From the NCBI RefSeq assembly GCF_905397435.1, contig NZ_CAJPVI010000043.1, positions 1-64,000 on the forward strand: a DNA stretch of 64,000 bases. The letters run 5' to 3'. The stretch comes from Cupriavidus numazuensis. Lineage in GTDB: Bacteria; Pseudomonadota; Gammaproteobacteria; Burkholderiales; Burkholderiaceae. Positions 35,910 through 44,985 of this stretch are shown in pieces (position 1 is the first letter of the stretch; each line of letters opens with the position of its first letter). Both the position numbers and the translations under genes were made by a program. The notes under the pieces were generated by a model that was not told the DNA's origin, did not search any database, and saw nothing but the letters and a program-made list of their open reading frames with translations.

Positions 35910-37280
35910 CTAGAAGCGCTTGCGGTATGCCAGAACCGCGTTGAGCTGCGAATGCCGCACGGTGAGCGGTACCGCAGTATTCGGCTGGCTGGCATTCCCC
36001 ACGGTCTTTGGCAACACCACCGACAAGGCAAAATCGATCGCATCGTCCTTGCCGAACGCGTAGGTCGCGCCGCCAGTCAGGGTGGTGGTGGGAATGGCCG
36101 GCACAACGGCTAGCAGCGTGCCGTTCGGGATGGCTTCTTGCGCATAGTGGAACCCGCCGCGCACCGTCCAGGCCGAATCGAAGCGGTACGCCACGCCAAG
36201 GCCGAACACGTTCGTATCGCGGTAGTTCTGCGGGAGCGACAGGTCCAGGTTCGCGCCCCCACGCGTGAAGGTGACGTTGATGTCACGCATCACGCTCGAC
36301 CAGAACACTCGCTGGTAGTCCGCCGAAGCCGACAGTCGCTCGTTGAACTGGTGGCTGATGCCCACCGTGAACTGCGCCGGCATCTGGAAGTCCCGCACCC
36401 TGACCTCGCCGCTCAGCGGAATGTTGCCCGCGACCGTGCTGACAGCCGCAAGCGTGGCCTGCCCGCGAAGATCGCCCACCCGCGTTTTCGCGTTGTAGGC
36501 GAGGCCTACGCGGGTATCGGGCGTGATGTCGTAGGTCAGCCCCAGTTTTCCGCCGATGCCCCAGGCATCTGCCCCGCCACCGACGGGCGCGTTACGCGAG
36601 AATCCCAGATAGCCGCCGGAAAGGCCGGGCACGGAAAGCAGCGTGGGCACCAGCGAGCCGCTGACGCGCCGCTGGCTGGCGAGTGTGCCGATCTGCGTGA
36701 CATCGAGCAGCGTGCCGAGATTGAGCGACGTCCAGACGGCATCCAGCGAGGCGCCGAGCGTCAGCTTGTCCGTCGGCCGATAGGCCACCGCAAAGGGGAT
36801 GCGCAGCACCAGCAGCCTGGAGAACTGATCCAGGCCGGTCTGCACGCCATTGGACGTGCGCGACAGAAAGCTGCTGCCTCCATATTGCGTACCGAGGCCG
36901 CCTTCCGCAAAGATGCCGGCACCGAGGGCGAAGTCATCGTGCCGGTAGACAAACGCGGCCTCGGGCGCAAGGTATGGCCCGTTATTGTTGCCGTGGTTGC
37001 CGGACCGTGCCGTCTCGCCCGTTGCTGTATTGGTGGCCTTGATGTCGGTGGTCACCACGTCGAGCCCCAGATGCAGGTGATTCCCCTCGGCCATCAGGCC
37101 GAGTGTTGCCGGATTCGCCATCATCGCCGCGGACCCGATGTCGAAGGCCGCACTGGTCCCGCCCATCGCGCGGGAAACGGGACCAAAGCCTTCCAGATTG
37201 AACACGTCCGTTGCTCCCGCTTTTGTTCCGCACGCCGCAGCGCATAGCGCCACAGCCACGCGGACGTAGTTGCCTCTCAC
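35910..37280 (-). CDS. tbuX: FadL/TodX/TbuX-family outer membrane channel
   Basis: The 456-residue protein is a 14-stranded FadL-type barrel that lets hydrophobic aromatics cross the outer membrane. A signal peptide (VRVAVALCAAACGTKAGA) precedes the mature start FNLEGFGPVSRAMGG, and the family NPA motif appears in MMANPATLGLMAEG. The C-terminus ends in phenylalanine, as barrel proteins do. The GTG at 37280 was chosen because AGGAG precedes it and the signal peptide then sits at the start. It has its own sigma-54 promoter and activator sites, divergent from the second regulator. Confidence 0.88.
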   Translation of the reverse strand: MRGNYVRVAVALCAAACGTKAGATDVFNLEGFGPVSRAMGGTSAAFDIGSAAMMANPATLGLMAEGNHLHLGLDVVTTDIKATNTATGETARSGNHGNNNGPYLAPEAAFVYRHDDFALGAGIFAEGGLGTQYGGSSFLSRTSNGVQTGLDQFSRLLVLRIPFAVAYRPTDKLTLGASLDAVWTSLNLGTLLDVTQIGTLASQRRVSGSLVPTLLSVPGLSGGYLGFSRNAPVGGGADAWGIGGKLGLTYDITPDTRVGLAYNAKTRVGDLRGQATLAAVSTVAGNIPLSGEVRVRDFQMPAQFTVGISHQFNERLSASADYQRVFWSSVMRDINVTFTRGGANLDLSLPQNYRDTNVFGLGVAYRFDSAWTVRGGFHYAQEAIPNGTLLAVVPAIPTTTLTGGATYAFGKDDAIDFALSVVLPKTVGNASQPNTAVPLTVRHSQLNAVLAYRKRF

Positions 37281-37409
37281 GAGTGTCTCCTTGTCGTTTT
37301 CGGGATTGCGAAACGCGCGGCGTCGCCCGGGGTAGCGGACGAGCCTTCGCATTTGCTGTTGTGATGCCTGCGACCGCCTGGCATTGCAGCGCAGTCGCGC
37401 CGGACGTAT

Positions 37410-37425
37410 TGCAGAAGCCGTACCA
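37410..37425 (-). promoter_or_regulatory. Sigma-54 promoter of the fadL-type gene
   Basis: On the reverse strand the sequence is TGGTACGGCTTCTGCA, one base off the perfect -24 element and nearly identical to the dmpK promoter in its -12 half (CTTCTGCA in both). It is 130 bases from the GTG start. Confidence 0.7.
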
Positions 37426-37445
37426 ACAAGCCGAGCCACCCTGCT

Positions 37446-37471
37446 AAATCTCGATATTTTTAGGGAAAACC
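37446..37471 (-). promoter_or_regulatory. Second copy of the conserved box, upstream of fadL
   Basis: It agrees with the box at 28809-28834 at 24 of 26 bases, and lies at the same 20-bp distance from the -24 element. The core AATCTCGATATT spans 37447-37458. Matching distance in two promoters argues for a bound protein. Confidence 0.6.
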
Positions 37472-37543
37472 ATTAGATTTTTCGACGCCGATTCATCTTT
37501 CCGCGGGGATCTCCAGCAAGGTGTGACGCCTCCGGGGTTCGAT

Positions 37544-37594
37544 TTGACGATATGATCAACGCGCAAAGATCCGCCAACTTCATCAAATAATCGA
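37544..37594. promoter_or_regulatory. Paired upstream activator sites for fadL
   Basis: TTGACGATATGATCAA (37544-37559) and TTCATCAAATAATCGA (37579-37594) resemble the XylR/DmpR operator, 35 bp apart. The second differs by one base from the site ahead of dmpK (28965-28980). They lie about 120-170 bp from the fadL -24 element and may also act on the divergent regulator. Confidence 0.65.
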
Positions 37595-37646
37595 AGCCGG
37601 CATTGACGCTGGCCGGGTCCTTGCCTCGTTCGGTGCAATCGGCCAG

Positions 37647-37658
37647 AATATCGAGATT
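37647..37658 (+). promoter_or_regulatory. Third copy of the 12-bp core, inverted, ahead of the second regulator
   Basis: AATATCGAGATT is the exact reverse complement of the core at 28810-28821 and 37447-37458. It ends 33 bases before the GTG of the activator gene at 37692. The flanking AGGGAAAACC half is not present here. Confidence 0.55.
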
Positions 37659-37691
37659 CCACCCTCCATCTAACGCCGGGGACCGAACGTC

Positions 37692-39386
37692 GTGGAAGCC
37701 AAACTCAGTTACCCTCCGAATGCCGACCTGCGGCACCTCCTGCGCTTCGATCCCGAGAGCGGCGCCATCTGGCTGGGCGAACGCCGCATGCTGCTCTTGC
37801 ATACCGCCGCACTGAGCGGCCTGAGGCAGGACCTGATCCATTCGGTGGGGCCTGTGCACGCGCGCCGGCTGCTCACGCGCATGGGATACGCCTCTGGCCG
37901 GCGCGACGCCGAGTTTGCACGCACGACGCGCGGCGCACTCTCGCTCGACGCCGCCTTCCTGGTCGGGCCGCAACTGCACATGCTCGAAGGCGCTGCTTGT
38001 GTGACACCCGTCCAACTCGATTTCGATGCCGCCACCGGTCAGTTCGCCGGCGAATTCCGCTGGGACAACTCATGGGAAGCCCATGCCCACAGGCAAACCT
38101 TCGGGCTCGCGGAAACGCCTGCGTGTTGGGTTCTGCTGGGATATGCCAGTGGCTACACGAGTGCCTTCATGGGCCGCCTCATCGTCTTCAAGGAAACGTG
38201 TTGTGCGGCCTACGGCGCGGACCATTGCCAGATCGTCGGCCGACCTGTCGACGAATGGCCTGATGCCGCTGAACAGCGCCAGTACTTCGAGGACGATTCC
38301 CTTCTCGACACGATCGCCGCGCTCAACGAGCAGGTGCAGGCCCTGGTGACCACCATCGAGTCAGCGCGCGAGCCGGCCATTTCCGCCGGCATGCTTGTCG
38401 GGACCTCGCCCGCGTTCCAGGAAGCCCACACATTGCTTAATCGCGCCGCCGCCACACAGGTAACCGTGTTGCTCACCGGCGAAACGGGCGTGGGCAAGGA
38501 ACGCTTCGCGCGCGCCTTGCACCAGGGATCTGCCCGCGCCGCCGGCCCCTTCATTGCTGTCAACTGCGCCGCGTTGCCCGCTGACCTGATCGAGGCAGAA
38601 TTGTTTGGCGTCGAGCGCGGCGCCTACACCGGCGCGCACGTCAGCCGCAGCGGCCGTTTCGAGCGGGCGGACGGCGGCACGCTCTTCCTCGATGAAGTCG
38701 GCGACCTGCCCCTGCCCTTGCAGGCCAAGCTGCTGCGCGTACTACAGGACGGCGAGATCGAGCGCCTCGGCGCGGAGACCACGCGCAAGGTCAATGTGCG
38801 CCTCGTGACAGCAACGAATGTCGATCTTGAGGCGGCGGTATCACAGGGACGATTTCGGCGTGACCTTCTGTACCGACTGAACGTCTATCCAATCTGCATT
38901 CCGCCACTGCGCGAGCGGACGACCGATATCGAGCCACTGGCAAACCACCTCCTGGCGCGCTTCACCGCACTCCATCAGAAGCGCCTTTCAGGAATTAGTG
39001 AACGCGCGATGCAGGCACTCCTGCACCACGACTGGCCCGGCAACGTGCGGGAACTCGAGAACCTGATTGAGCGCGGCGTCATCCTGGCGTCGCAAGGTGG
39101 AACTATCGAATTGGAACATCTTTTTCCGCACCAGCCGCCCGGGATACAGGCCACAGTCAGCGCGAGAGGCCGACTGGCACCGGTGTGGCCGGACAGCGAG
39201 CAGGCCCTCTGTGCACGCATTCTCGATAGCGGGCTCAGCCTGGAGTCGCTGGAGAACCAACTTCTCGATCTTGCCGTCGAGCGCGCGCGGGGTAACCTGT
39301 CCGGCGCAGCACGGCAACTTGGTCTGACTCGTCCGCAACTGGCCTATCGCCTCAAACGCCAACAAGACAACGGTAGCCAAGCATGA
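37692..39386 (+). CDS. DmpR/PoxR-like sigma-54-dependent activator (phenol-type)
   Basis: The 564-residue regulator has the same plan as the one at 34080: sensor with V4R part (about 15-190), a linker helix, AAA+ domain with GETGVGKE (263-270), and a Fis-type end ([20 protein letters not shown]). The sigma-54 loop is GAYTGA (310-315). Divergence from the TbuT-like protein, and its place beside the phenol-type promoters, suggest that it senses phenols. Start GTG at 37692, shortly after the core box. It overlaps the GntR gene by four bases. Confidence 0.88.
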   Translation: MEAKLSYPPNADLRHLLRFDPESGAIWLGERRMLLLHTAALSGLRQDLIHSVGPVHARRLLTRMGYASGRRDAEFARTTRGALSLDAAFLVGPQLHMLEGAACVTPVQLDFDAATGQFAGEFRWDNSWEAHAHRQTFGLAETPACWVLLGYASGYTSAFMGRLIVFKETCCAAYGADHCQIVGRPVDEWPDAAEQRQYFEDDSLLDTIAALNEQVQALVTTIESAREPAISAGMLVGTSPAFQEAHTLLNRAAATQVTVLLTGETGVGKERFARALHQGSARAAGPFIAVNCAALPADLIEAELFGVERGAYTGAHVSRSGRFERADGGTLFLDEVGDLPLPLQAKLLRVLQDGEIERLGAETTRKVNVRLVTATNVDLEAAVSQGRFRRDLLYRLNVYPICIPPLRERTTDIEPLANHLLARFTALHQKRLSGISERAMQALLHHDWPGNVRELENLIERGVILASQGGTIELEHLFPHQPPGIQATVSARGRLAPVWPDSEQALCARILDSGLSLESLENQLLDLAVERARGNLSGAARQLGLTRPQLAYRLKRQQDNGSQA

Positions 39387-40111
39387 CTCCCACCCAACGC
39401 CGCGGCGCTCGACCGAGCGTCACAGCCGATCCTCAGCCCCCTGACCTCCTCGAACCGCGCACGCTGTGCGAACGCGCCTATCTCCAGTTGCGCCATGACA
39501 TCGTCCAAGGGCAAATCGGCCCCGGCGAGCGCCTGCGGGTCGAACACCTCAAGGATCGCTATGAAGTGGGTGCCGGCACGCTACGAGAGGCCCTGGCGCT
39601 CCTGGTATCCGATGCCCTTGTGACGGTTGAAGGCCAGCGAGGATATCGGGTCACAACAATCTCGCTCGACGACCTGCGGGACCTCACCGACACGCGGGTG
39701 CGCCTGGAAACTGAAGCGCTTCGTCTGTCCATTCGCTATGGTGATACGCAATGGGAAGCTCAGTTGCGCGCAGCGTTCGACAACCTCAGCGCCTGGGAAG
39801 CCCGTGGCCCCTCGGTGGACCCGGCTGGCTGGGAGCAGGCCAACCGGCACTTTCATGAAGCCCTGATCGCGGCGCACCGCTCGCCGTGGAGTCAATATCT
39901 GCTGAAGCTCCTTTACCGTCACGGGGAACGCTACCGGCACGTTGCTATCCGCCTCGGGACTAACCAATCCACCACTCGGAACGTGCATGAGGAACATGCG
40001 GCCATCTTTGAGGCCGCCGTGGCGCGCCAGGAAGCGCGCGCTGCGCTCGCACTGGAGGCACATATTCGCCTCACCTACGATTTGCTCTCAAGCGCGCGAA
40101 TTGAACTGTAA
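39383..40111 (+). CDS. GntR-family (FCD) regulator, AphS-like by position
   Basis: The 242-residue protein has an N-terminal winged helix ([21 protein letters not shown], then [19 protein letters not shown]) and an FCD ligand domain from about residue 95. The ATG overlaps the stop of the activator gene. In Comamonas testosteroni a GntR-family repressor (AphS) silences phenol genes next to an NtrC-type activator (AphR), and this layout is parallel. I infer that it may bind the repeated AATCTCGATATT core; this is untested. Confidence 0.85.
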   Translation: MTPTQRRGARPSVTADPQPPDLLEPRTLCERAYLQLRHDIVQGQIGPGERLRVEHLKDRYEVGAGTLREALALLVSDALVTVEGQRGYRVTTISLDDLRDLTDTRVRLETEALRLSIRYGDTQWEAQLRAAFDNLSAWEARGPSVDPAGWEQANRHFHEALIAAHRSPWSQYLLKLLYRHGERYRHVAIRLGTNQSTTRNVHEEHAAIFEAAVARQEARAALALEAHIRLTYDLLSSARIEL

Positions 40112-40125
40112 AGGTAGCCCACAGC

Positions 40126-40707
40126 ATGTCCAAGCGCATCGTGATCATCCAGGGGCATCCAGACCCATCGGGCCATCACTTGCTGCATGCGCTGGCCGAC
40201 GCCTACGCTCAAGGCGCGACCACGGCGGGACACGTCGTACGGCGCGTCGAGGTGGCCAAGCTCGACTTCCCGCTGCTTCGCACGCAAGCTGAGTTCGAGA
40301 CTGGCATATTGCCTCCTGCGTTGGAGCAGCCAAGGGAAGACATGCGCTGGGCGGAGCATTGGGTCTTTCTGTTTCCGCTGTGGCACGGAACCATGCCGGC
40401 GCTGTTCAAGGGTTTTCTCGAACACATCTTCCGGCCCGGCTTTGCCATGGACTACGGGAAGAAAGGTTTCCCCAGACGACTGCTCGCCGGCCGCTCGGCA
40501 CGCGTCATCGTGACCATGGGAATGCCGGCGCCGCTGTATCGCTGGTACTTCGGCGCATACGGAGTTCGCGGCTTCGAGCGAAGCATGCTGAGTTTCGCCG
40601 GGATCAAGCCAATCCGCGAGAACCTGTATGGGCTCACCTTTGCCAACGAGAGGACACGTACCCGCTGGATGGAGTCCCTGCGTGAACATGGTGCGCGCGG
40701 GGACTGA
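40126..40707 (+). CDS. NAD(P)H:quinone reductase-like flavoprotein
   Basis: The 193-residue protein has a flavodoxin-like fold of the NQO1/KefF family: IVIIQGHPDPSGHHLLHALA, the FMN- or FAD-contact FPLWHGTMPALFKGFLEHIF, and MDYGKKGF. Two-electron reduction of quinones would remove the toxic oxidation products of catechols. It lies 14 bases after the GntR gene, so it is probably regulated together with it. The substrate is inferred. Confidence 0.8.
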   Translation: MSKRIVIIQGHPDPSGHHLLHALADAYAQGATTAGHVVRRVEVAKLDFPLLRTQAEFETGILPPALEQPREDMRWAEHWVFLFPLWHGTMPALFKGFLEHIFRPGFAMDYGKKGFPRRLLAGRSARVIVTMGMPAPLYRWYFGAYGVRGFERSMLSFAGIKPIRENLYGLTFANERTRTRWMESLREHGARGD

Positions 40708-40871
40708 CCGGAGCTTGGCAGACGCGTCCCTTGGATGCCCCCTCCTGGACGATCCGAGACGGTTCCAGTGAAATCGAGGGGCGGGTTGTGCTTGCGACAG
40801 ACTACCCTGCCGAAGCACCCCTCTGAACACTACCAAATCGCCTTGGTGGGGCGTGGAGCGGCTGACCGGGC

Positions 40872-41642
40872 TCAGCGATCCGTGAAACAAGCAGACCGTT
40901 TGTCAAGAAAGGCGCGGATCCCCTCATGCGCATCCTCGGTCTGGAATGCCTGCACAATGAGGTCCGCTTCCATACGCAGTCCCTCCGCCAGCGGCAGGTC
41001 CAGGGCACGTTGCACGGCAGTCCGGGCCAGCAGGGAAGCGCATTGGCTATGACGAACGAAGCGATCGGCAAAGGCCTTTGCAATGGCAACCGCATCGCCG
41101 TCTTCCACGACGTCATTGACCAGTCCGATTTCCCTGGCCTCGCGCGCATCGATCATTCGACCTGTCATGATCAACTCCAGCGCACACGACTCTCCGACCA
41201 GCCGCGGAAGTCTCTGCGTGCCTCCGTATCCAGGCAATAGACCCAGCCTGACCTCCGGCAGGCCAAACTTTCCGCTTGTGGTCGCGACCCGGAAAGTACA
41301 AGCCATGGCAAGTTCCAGCCCACCACCGAGCGCATAGCCGTGCAGCACCGCGATGGAAGGGACACGCAGGCGGTCAAGCTTTGCGAAGGTATCCTGTCCC
41401 AGTCGAATCCCTTCGCGCTCGGCCCAGAAACCTCGGTCAAGCAGGCCCTCGACATCGGCGCCCGCACAAAATACCTTGTTTCCCGCGCCGACCAGGGCAA
41501 GCGCCCTGGCGGGCGACTTCGCGACCTCATCGATCGCCAGTCCAAGTTCCTGTATGAGCGAACGGCTCAGGGCATTGAGGCTTTCCTGCCTGTCGATGGT
41601 GATGACAGCAAGATAATCGTCGTAGTGCAGGTTTATCGGCAT
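40872..41642 (-). CDS. badK: Enoyl-CoA hydratase, BadK-like
   Basis: The 256-residue crotonase-family protein keeps both catalytic glutamates, Glu110 in GGGLELAMAC and Glu130 in LPEVRLGL, and the oxyanion loop CAGADV. In the operon with badI and badH it would hydrate cyclohex-1-ene-1-carboxyl-CoA to 2-hydroxycyclohexanecarboxyl-CoA. It is the last gene of the unit, 15 bases after badI. Family call is firm; the symbol rests on context. Confidence 0.75.
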   Translation of the reverse strand: MPINLHYDDYLAVITIDRQESLNALSRSLIQELGLAIDEVAKSPARALALVGAGNKVFCAGADVEGLLDRGFWAEREGIRLGQDTFAKLDRLRVPSIAVLHGYALGGGLELAMACTFRVATTSGKFGLPEVRLGLLPGYGGTQRLPRLVGESCALELIMTGRMIDAREAREIGLVNDVVEDGDAVAIAKAFADRFVRHSQCASLLARTAVQRALDLPLAEGLRMEADLIVQAFQTEDAHEGIRAFLDKRSACFTDR

Positions 41643-41657
41643 GGTTCCCTCCCCCGC

Positions 41658-42461
41658 TTACGCGTCGCCTTGGTGGCCGTTCACGATGCCCCGGAACTGC
41701 GGCCGGCGCTTCTCAAGGAATGCAGACACGCCCTCGCGCGATTCGGCGGTCTGATAGTAGAGCGCCAGGGCCTGCATGCCGAGCCCGCCAATGCCCCGGA
41801 TCGAATCGGAATCGGCATTGAAGGATCGCTTGGCGATGGCAATCGCGGTCGGGCTCATGCCCAGGATCTCGTTGCACCAGATAGCCACCTCCGCATCGAG
41901 TTCCGCAGGATCAACCACCCGGTTCACCAGTCCCATCTCCAGCGCCTGTTTTGCCGGGTAGCGGCGACACAGGAACCAGATCTCCCGCGCCTTTTTTTCT
42001 CCGACGACTCTCGACAGGAAGGCCGTGCCGAAGCCCGGGTCGACCGAACCGACCTTCGGCCCCACTTGCCCGAAGATTGCGGTGTCCGATGCGATGGCAA
42101 GATCGCAGCACGTCACCAGTACGTTGCCGCCGCCGATTGCATAGCCATTGACACGCGCAATGACGGGCTTCGGTACTTCGCGGATCACGCCCTGCAACTC
42201 CTCCACGGGCAACCCCACCACGCCCCTGCCGTCATACTTGCCGTCATGTGCCGATTGATCTCCGCCCGTACAGAAGGCCTTGTCTCCCGCGCCGGTCAGG
42301 ACAATCACGCCAATGGAAGGATCCCATCCCGCCGTGTTGAACGCATCGATCAACTCCTCGCAGGTATGCCCCCGGAATGCGTTATAACGCTCGGGACGAT
42401 TGATCGTGATGCGTGCAACGCCGTCCTTCCTGTCGAACAAAATGTCGGTGTATTTCGTCAT
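41658..42461 (-). CDS. badI: 2-Ketocyclohexanecarboxyl-CoA hydrolase
   Basis: The 267-residue crotonase-fold enzyme opens the alicyclic ring hydrolytically to give pimelyl-CoA. It is close to BadI of Rhodopseudomonas palustris and related to MenB: INRPERYNAFRGHTCEELID, CTGGDQSAHDG, NGYAIGGGNVL and FGQVGPKVGSVDPGFG are shared landmarks. It starts 5 bases after badH ends. This is the gene that most clearly identifies the pathway. Confidence 0.9.
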   Translation of the reverse strand: MTKYTDILFDRKDGVARITINRPERYNAFRGHTCEELIDAFNTAGWDPSIGVIVLTGAGDKAFCTGGDQSAHDGKYDGRGVVGLPVEELQGVIREVPKPVIARVNGYAIGGGNVLVTCCDLAIASDTAIFGQVGPKVGSVDPGFGTAFLSRVVGEKKAREIWFLCRRYPAKQALEMGLVNRVVDPAELDAEVAIWCNEILGMSPTAIAIAKRSFNADSDSIRGIGGLGMQALALYYQTAESREGVSAFLEKRRPQFRGIVNGHQGDA

Positions 42462-42466
42462 GGTGC

Positions 42467-43234
42467 TTAGCCGTGCATGGTGAGACCGCCAGATACGCTA
42501 ATGGTCTGGCCAGTGATGAACCCGGCTTCCGGGCTGGAGAGAAAGACGACGATTCCGGCAACGTCTTCCGGCTTGCCCAGACGCTTCAATGGGATCGCGC
42601 GCTTCAGCCCTTCATAGAGCTTCTTCCCATATTCGCCATCGCCGCCAAATGACTGCAGAAGCGCGGTGTCCGTGGGCCCCGGACAGACCGTATTGACACG
42701 GATATTGTGATTGGCACATTCCCGGGCAATCGTCTTCGTGAAAGCGATGATCCCGCCCTTGCATGCGGAATAGACGGCCTCCCCCGAAGATCCCACGCGG
42801 CCGGCATCCGAGGCGATATTGACCACCATGCCCCCGCCTCTCGATATCATGTGCGGCAGCACGGCATGGTGCAGGTTCAAAGGACCGACCAGATTGATGG
42901 CGATGACCTTGTTCCAGAATTCCGGCGAACTTTCCAGGAATTGCACCGGCAGATCCCATCCCGCATTGTTGACCAGAGCATCGATACCGCCCAGGCGCTC
43001 CGCGATCGAACCGATCCGGCTGACGACGTGCTCGTGGTTGGTAATATCGAGCGGGAGCAATGCCAGTTGGGCATTGAAGGGCCGGAGTGCCTCGGCAAGC
43101 CGTTGCAGCGCATCCTCATCCTTGTCTACCGCTACCACCCTGGCGCCGGCATCGACGAAGCGCCGACAAATTGCAGTACCGATTCCGCCAGCCGCGCCTG
43201 TAACCACCACCACCTTGTTGTCGAGATCTCGCAT
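42467..43234 (-). CDS. badH: 2-Hydroxycyclohexanecarboxyl-CoA dehydrogenase
   Basis: This 255-residue short-chain dehydrogenase oxidises the 2-hydroxy to the 2-keto CoA thioester. NAD-binding GAAGGIG (13-19), NNAG, and catalytic Ser142, Tyr155 and Lys159 are present. NIASDAGRVGSSGEAVYSAC and FITGQTISVSGGLTMHG are strongly BadH-like. The ATG at 43234 was chosen over an upstream frame; it lies 4 bases after the ligase gene. Confidence 0.88.
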   Translation of the reverse strand: MRDLDNKVVVVTGAAGGIGTAICRRFVDAGARVVAVDKDEDALQRLAEALRPFNAQLALLPLDITNHEHVVSRIGSIAERLGGIDALVNNAGWDLPVQFLESSPEFWNKVIAINLVGPLNLHHAVLPHMISRGGGMVVNIASDAGRVGSSGEAVYSACKGGIIAFTKTIARECANHNIRVNTVCPGPTDTALLQSFGGDGEYGKKLYEGLKRAIPLKRLGKPEDVAGIVVFLSSPEAGFITGQTISVSGGLTMHG

Positions 43235-43238
43235 TCCC

Positions 43239-44915
43239 TTACTCCGTCGTACCTGAATCGGGCCCGATCGCACCGTTGCCCACCAGGTGCTGTAACGCGG
43301 ACTCGCGTAGCTTGAATTTCTGAAGTTTTCCCGTCGCGGTTCTCGCCAGACTGTCAAAGATCACGTGCTGCGGCGCCTTGAAGCCAGGTAGTCTGGCGCG
43401 ACAGAAGCTGATGATTTCACTGGCATTGATGTCACCCGCCATATCCGCCTTGAGTTCGACGATGGCGCATGGCACCTCTCCCCAACGTGGATCCGGCACC
43501 GCAACTACAGCCGCGCCTGCTACGGCCGGATGCTCGTAAAGGACGTCCTCGACCTCGACCGAGGAAATGTTTTCTCCCCCCGAGATGATGATGTCCTTTG
43601 AGCGATCCTTGATTTCGATATATCCGTCGGCATGAACCACGGCGAGATCTCCGGTGTGGTACCACCCACCTGCGAACGCCTCCTCCGTTGCAGAGGGATT
43701 CTTGAAATAGCCTTTCATCGCCAGGTTGCCCCTGAGCAGGATTTCCCCCATCGAACTGCCATCCCGCGAAACCGGCGATAGCGTATTGGGATCCGCCACC
43801 ATCATTTCGTTCATGACGACAGTTCTGACTCCTTGTCGGGTAAGGTGAACCAGATGCTCTTCTTCCGGCAGCGCCTGCCATGCCTCCTGGCTTTGGCAGA
43901 TCGTGGCAACCCCGTGCATCTCGGTCATGCCATAGACATGCTGCACGCGGAAGCCGAGCTCGATCAGCCTGCGGAAGACCGCCGGCGGCGGTGACGCCCC
44001 GCCCGACAGCACACGGATCGGCCTGGCCGGTGGCACCCACGACGGCGGCACACTCTCGATCAGGAAGGAAAGCACTGTCGGGGCGCAGCAGAAATGCGTG
44101 ACGTCGTGGTTGGCTATCGCGTCATAGATTGCGGCTCCGCTCACCTTGCGCAGACAGATCTGTGTCGCGCCGACCGCGGCGAGCGCCCAGGCATAGCACC
44201 AGCCATTGCAGTGGAACAGCGGCAAGGTCCACAGGTAGACCGGTACGTCGCCGCTCAGCTCGGCATTGACAAGCTGCCCCAGCGCATTGAGATATGCGCC
44301 CCGGTGGTGATACACGACACCCTTCGGATTGCCGGTGGTTCCCGACGTGTAGTTGAGCGCAATCGCGTCCCATTCGCTCAGGGGCAGGCGAATATCCGGC
44401 GTGTCCGGCGCGCCGGCGAGGAACGACTCATACTCGATACGCCCAACCGGCCGGCTGCCCGCCACCTCAGGGTCCGTGATATCCACAACGGTGATCGGCT
44501 CGCCAAGCACGGCGATGGCCGCGCGCGCAACCTCGGCGAACTGTTGATCGACAAACAGCAGGCGGGTCTCGGAATGCCGGAGAATGAAGCCGACGGCCGC
44601 GGCATCAAGGCGAATGTTGATGCAGTTCAGCACGGCGCCTGCCATCGGCACACCAAACTGCGCTTCGAGCATGGCTGGCGTGTTGGGCGCCAGGATGGCA
44701 ACCGTATCGCCACGTTCGATGCCGTGATCGATCAACGCGCCAGCCAGCTTGCTGCAGCGTCCGGCATATTCCTTCCACGTGTATGAGCGGTCGCCATGGA
44801 TAATGGCGATCCGATGCGGGTATACATCCTCGGCCCGATTCAGGAAATGGAGCGGCGTCAGCGGCTGGTAGTTTGCCGCGCGCTGATCGAGCTCCCGATC
44901 AAATTTTGTCACCAT
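43239..44915 (-). CDS. AMP-forming acyl-CoA ligase
   Basis: The 558-residue ligase activates a carboxylic acid with ATP and CoA. The AMP-binding motif YTSGTTGNPKGVVY, the YGMTEMHG block and the C-terminal GKLQKFKLRE with the catalytic lysine are intact. By place it would make cyclohexanecarboxyl-CoA or a related thioester, the job of AliA, but the sequence looks more like general medium-chain ligases, so no symbol is given. It lies between the fadH-like gene and badH. Confidence 0.85.
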   Translation of the reverse strand: MVTKFDRELDQRAANYQPLTPLHFLNRAEDVYPHRIAIIHGDRSYTWKEYAGRCSKLAGALIDHGIERGDTVAILAPNTPAMLEAQFGVPMAGAVLNCINIRLDAAAVGFILRHSETRLLFVDQQFAEVARAAIAVLGEPITVVDITDPEVAGSRPVGRIEYESFLAGAPDTPDIRLPLSEWDAIALNYTSGTTGNPKGVVYHHRGAYLNALGQLVNAELSGDVPVYLWTLPLFHCNGWCYAWALAAVGATQICLRKVSGAAIYDAIANHDVTHFCCAPTVLSFLIESVPPSWVPPARPIRVLSGGASPPPAVFRRLIELGFRVQHVYGMTEMHGVATICQSQEAWQALPEEEHLVHLTRQGVRTVVMNEMMVADPNTLSPVSRDGSSMGEILLRGNLAMKGYFKNPSATEEAFAGGWYHTGDLAVVHADGYIEIKDRSKDIIISGGENISSVEVEDVLYEHPAVAGAAVVAVPDPRWGEVPCAIVELKADMAGDINASEIISFCRARLPGFKAPQHVIFDSLARTATGKLQKFKLRESALQHLVGNGAIGPDSGTTE

Positions 44916-44985
44916 GAAGTGTCTCCAGGAAGTCCTGCATCTCGGTGGTATGGCTGTTCTTGCGGCCCGATAGGGCCACGCGCCT

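Noticed and set aside
42841-42850. Another copy of the TCTCGATAT core inside badH
   Set aside because: Only the inner bases match (TCTCGATAT) and it is within coding sequence, so it was left out of the operator set.
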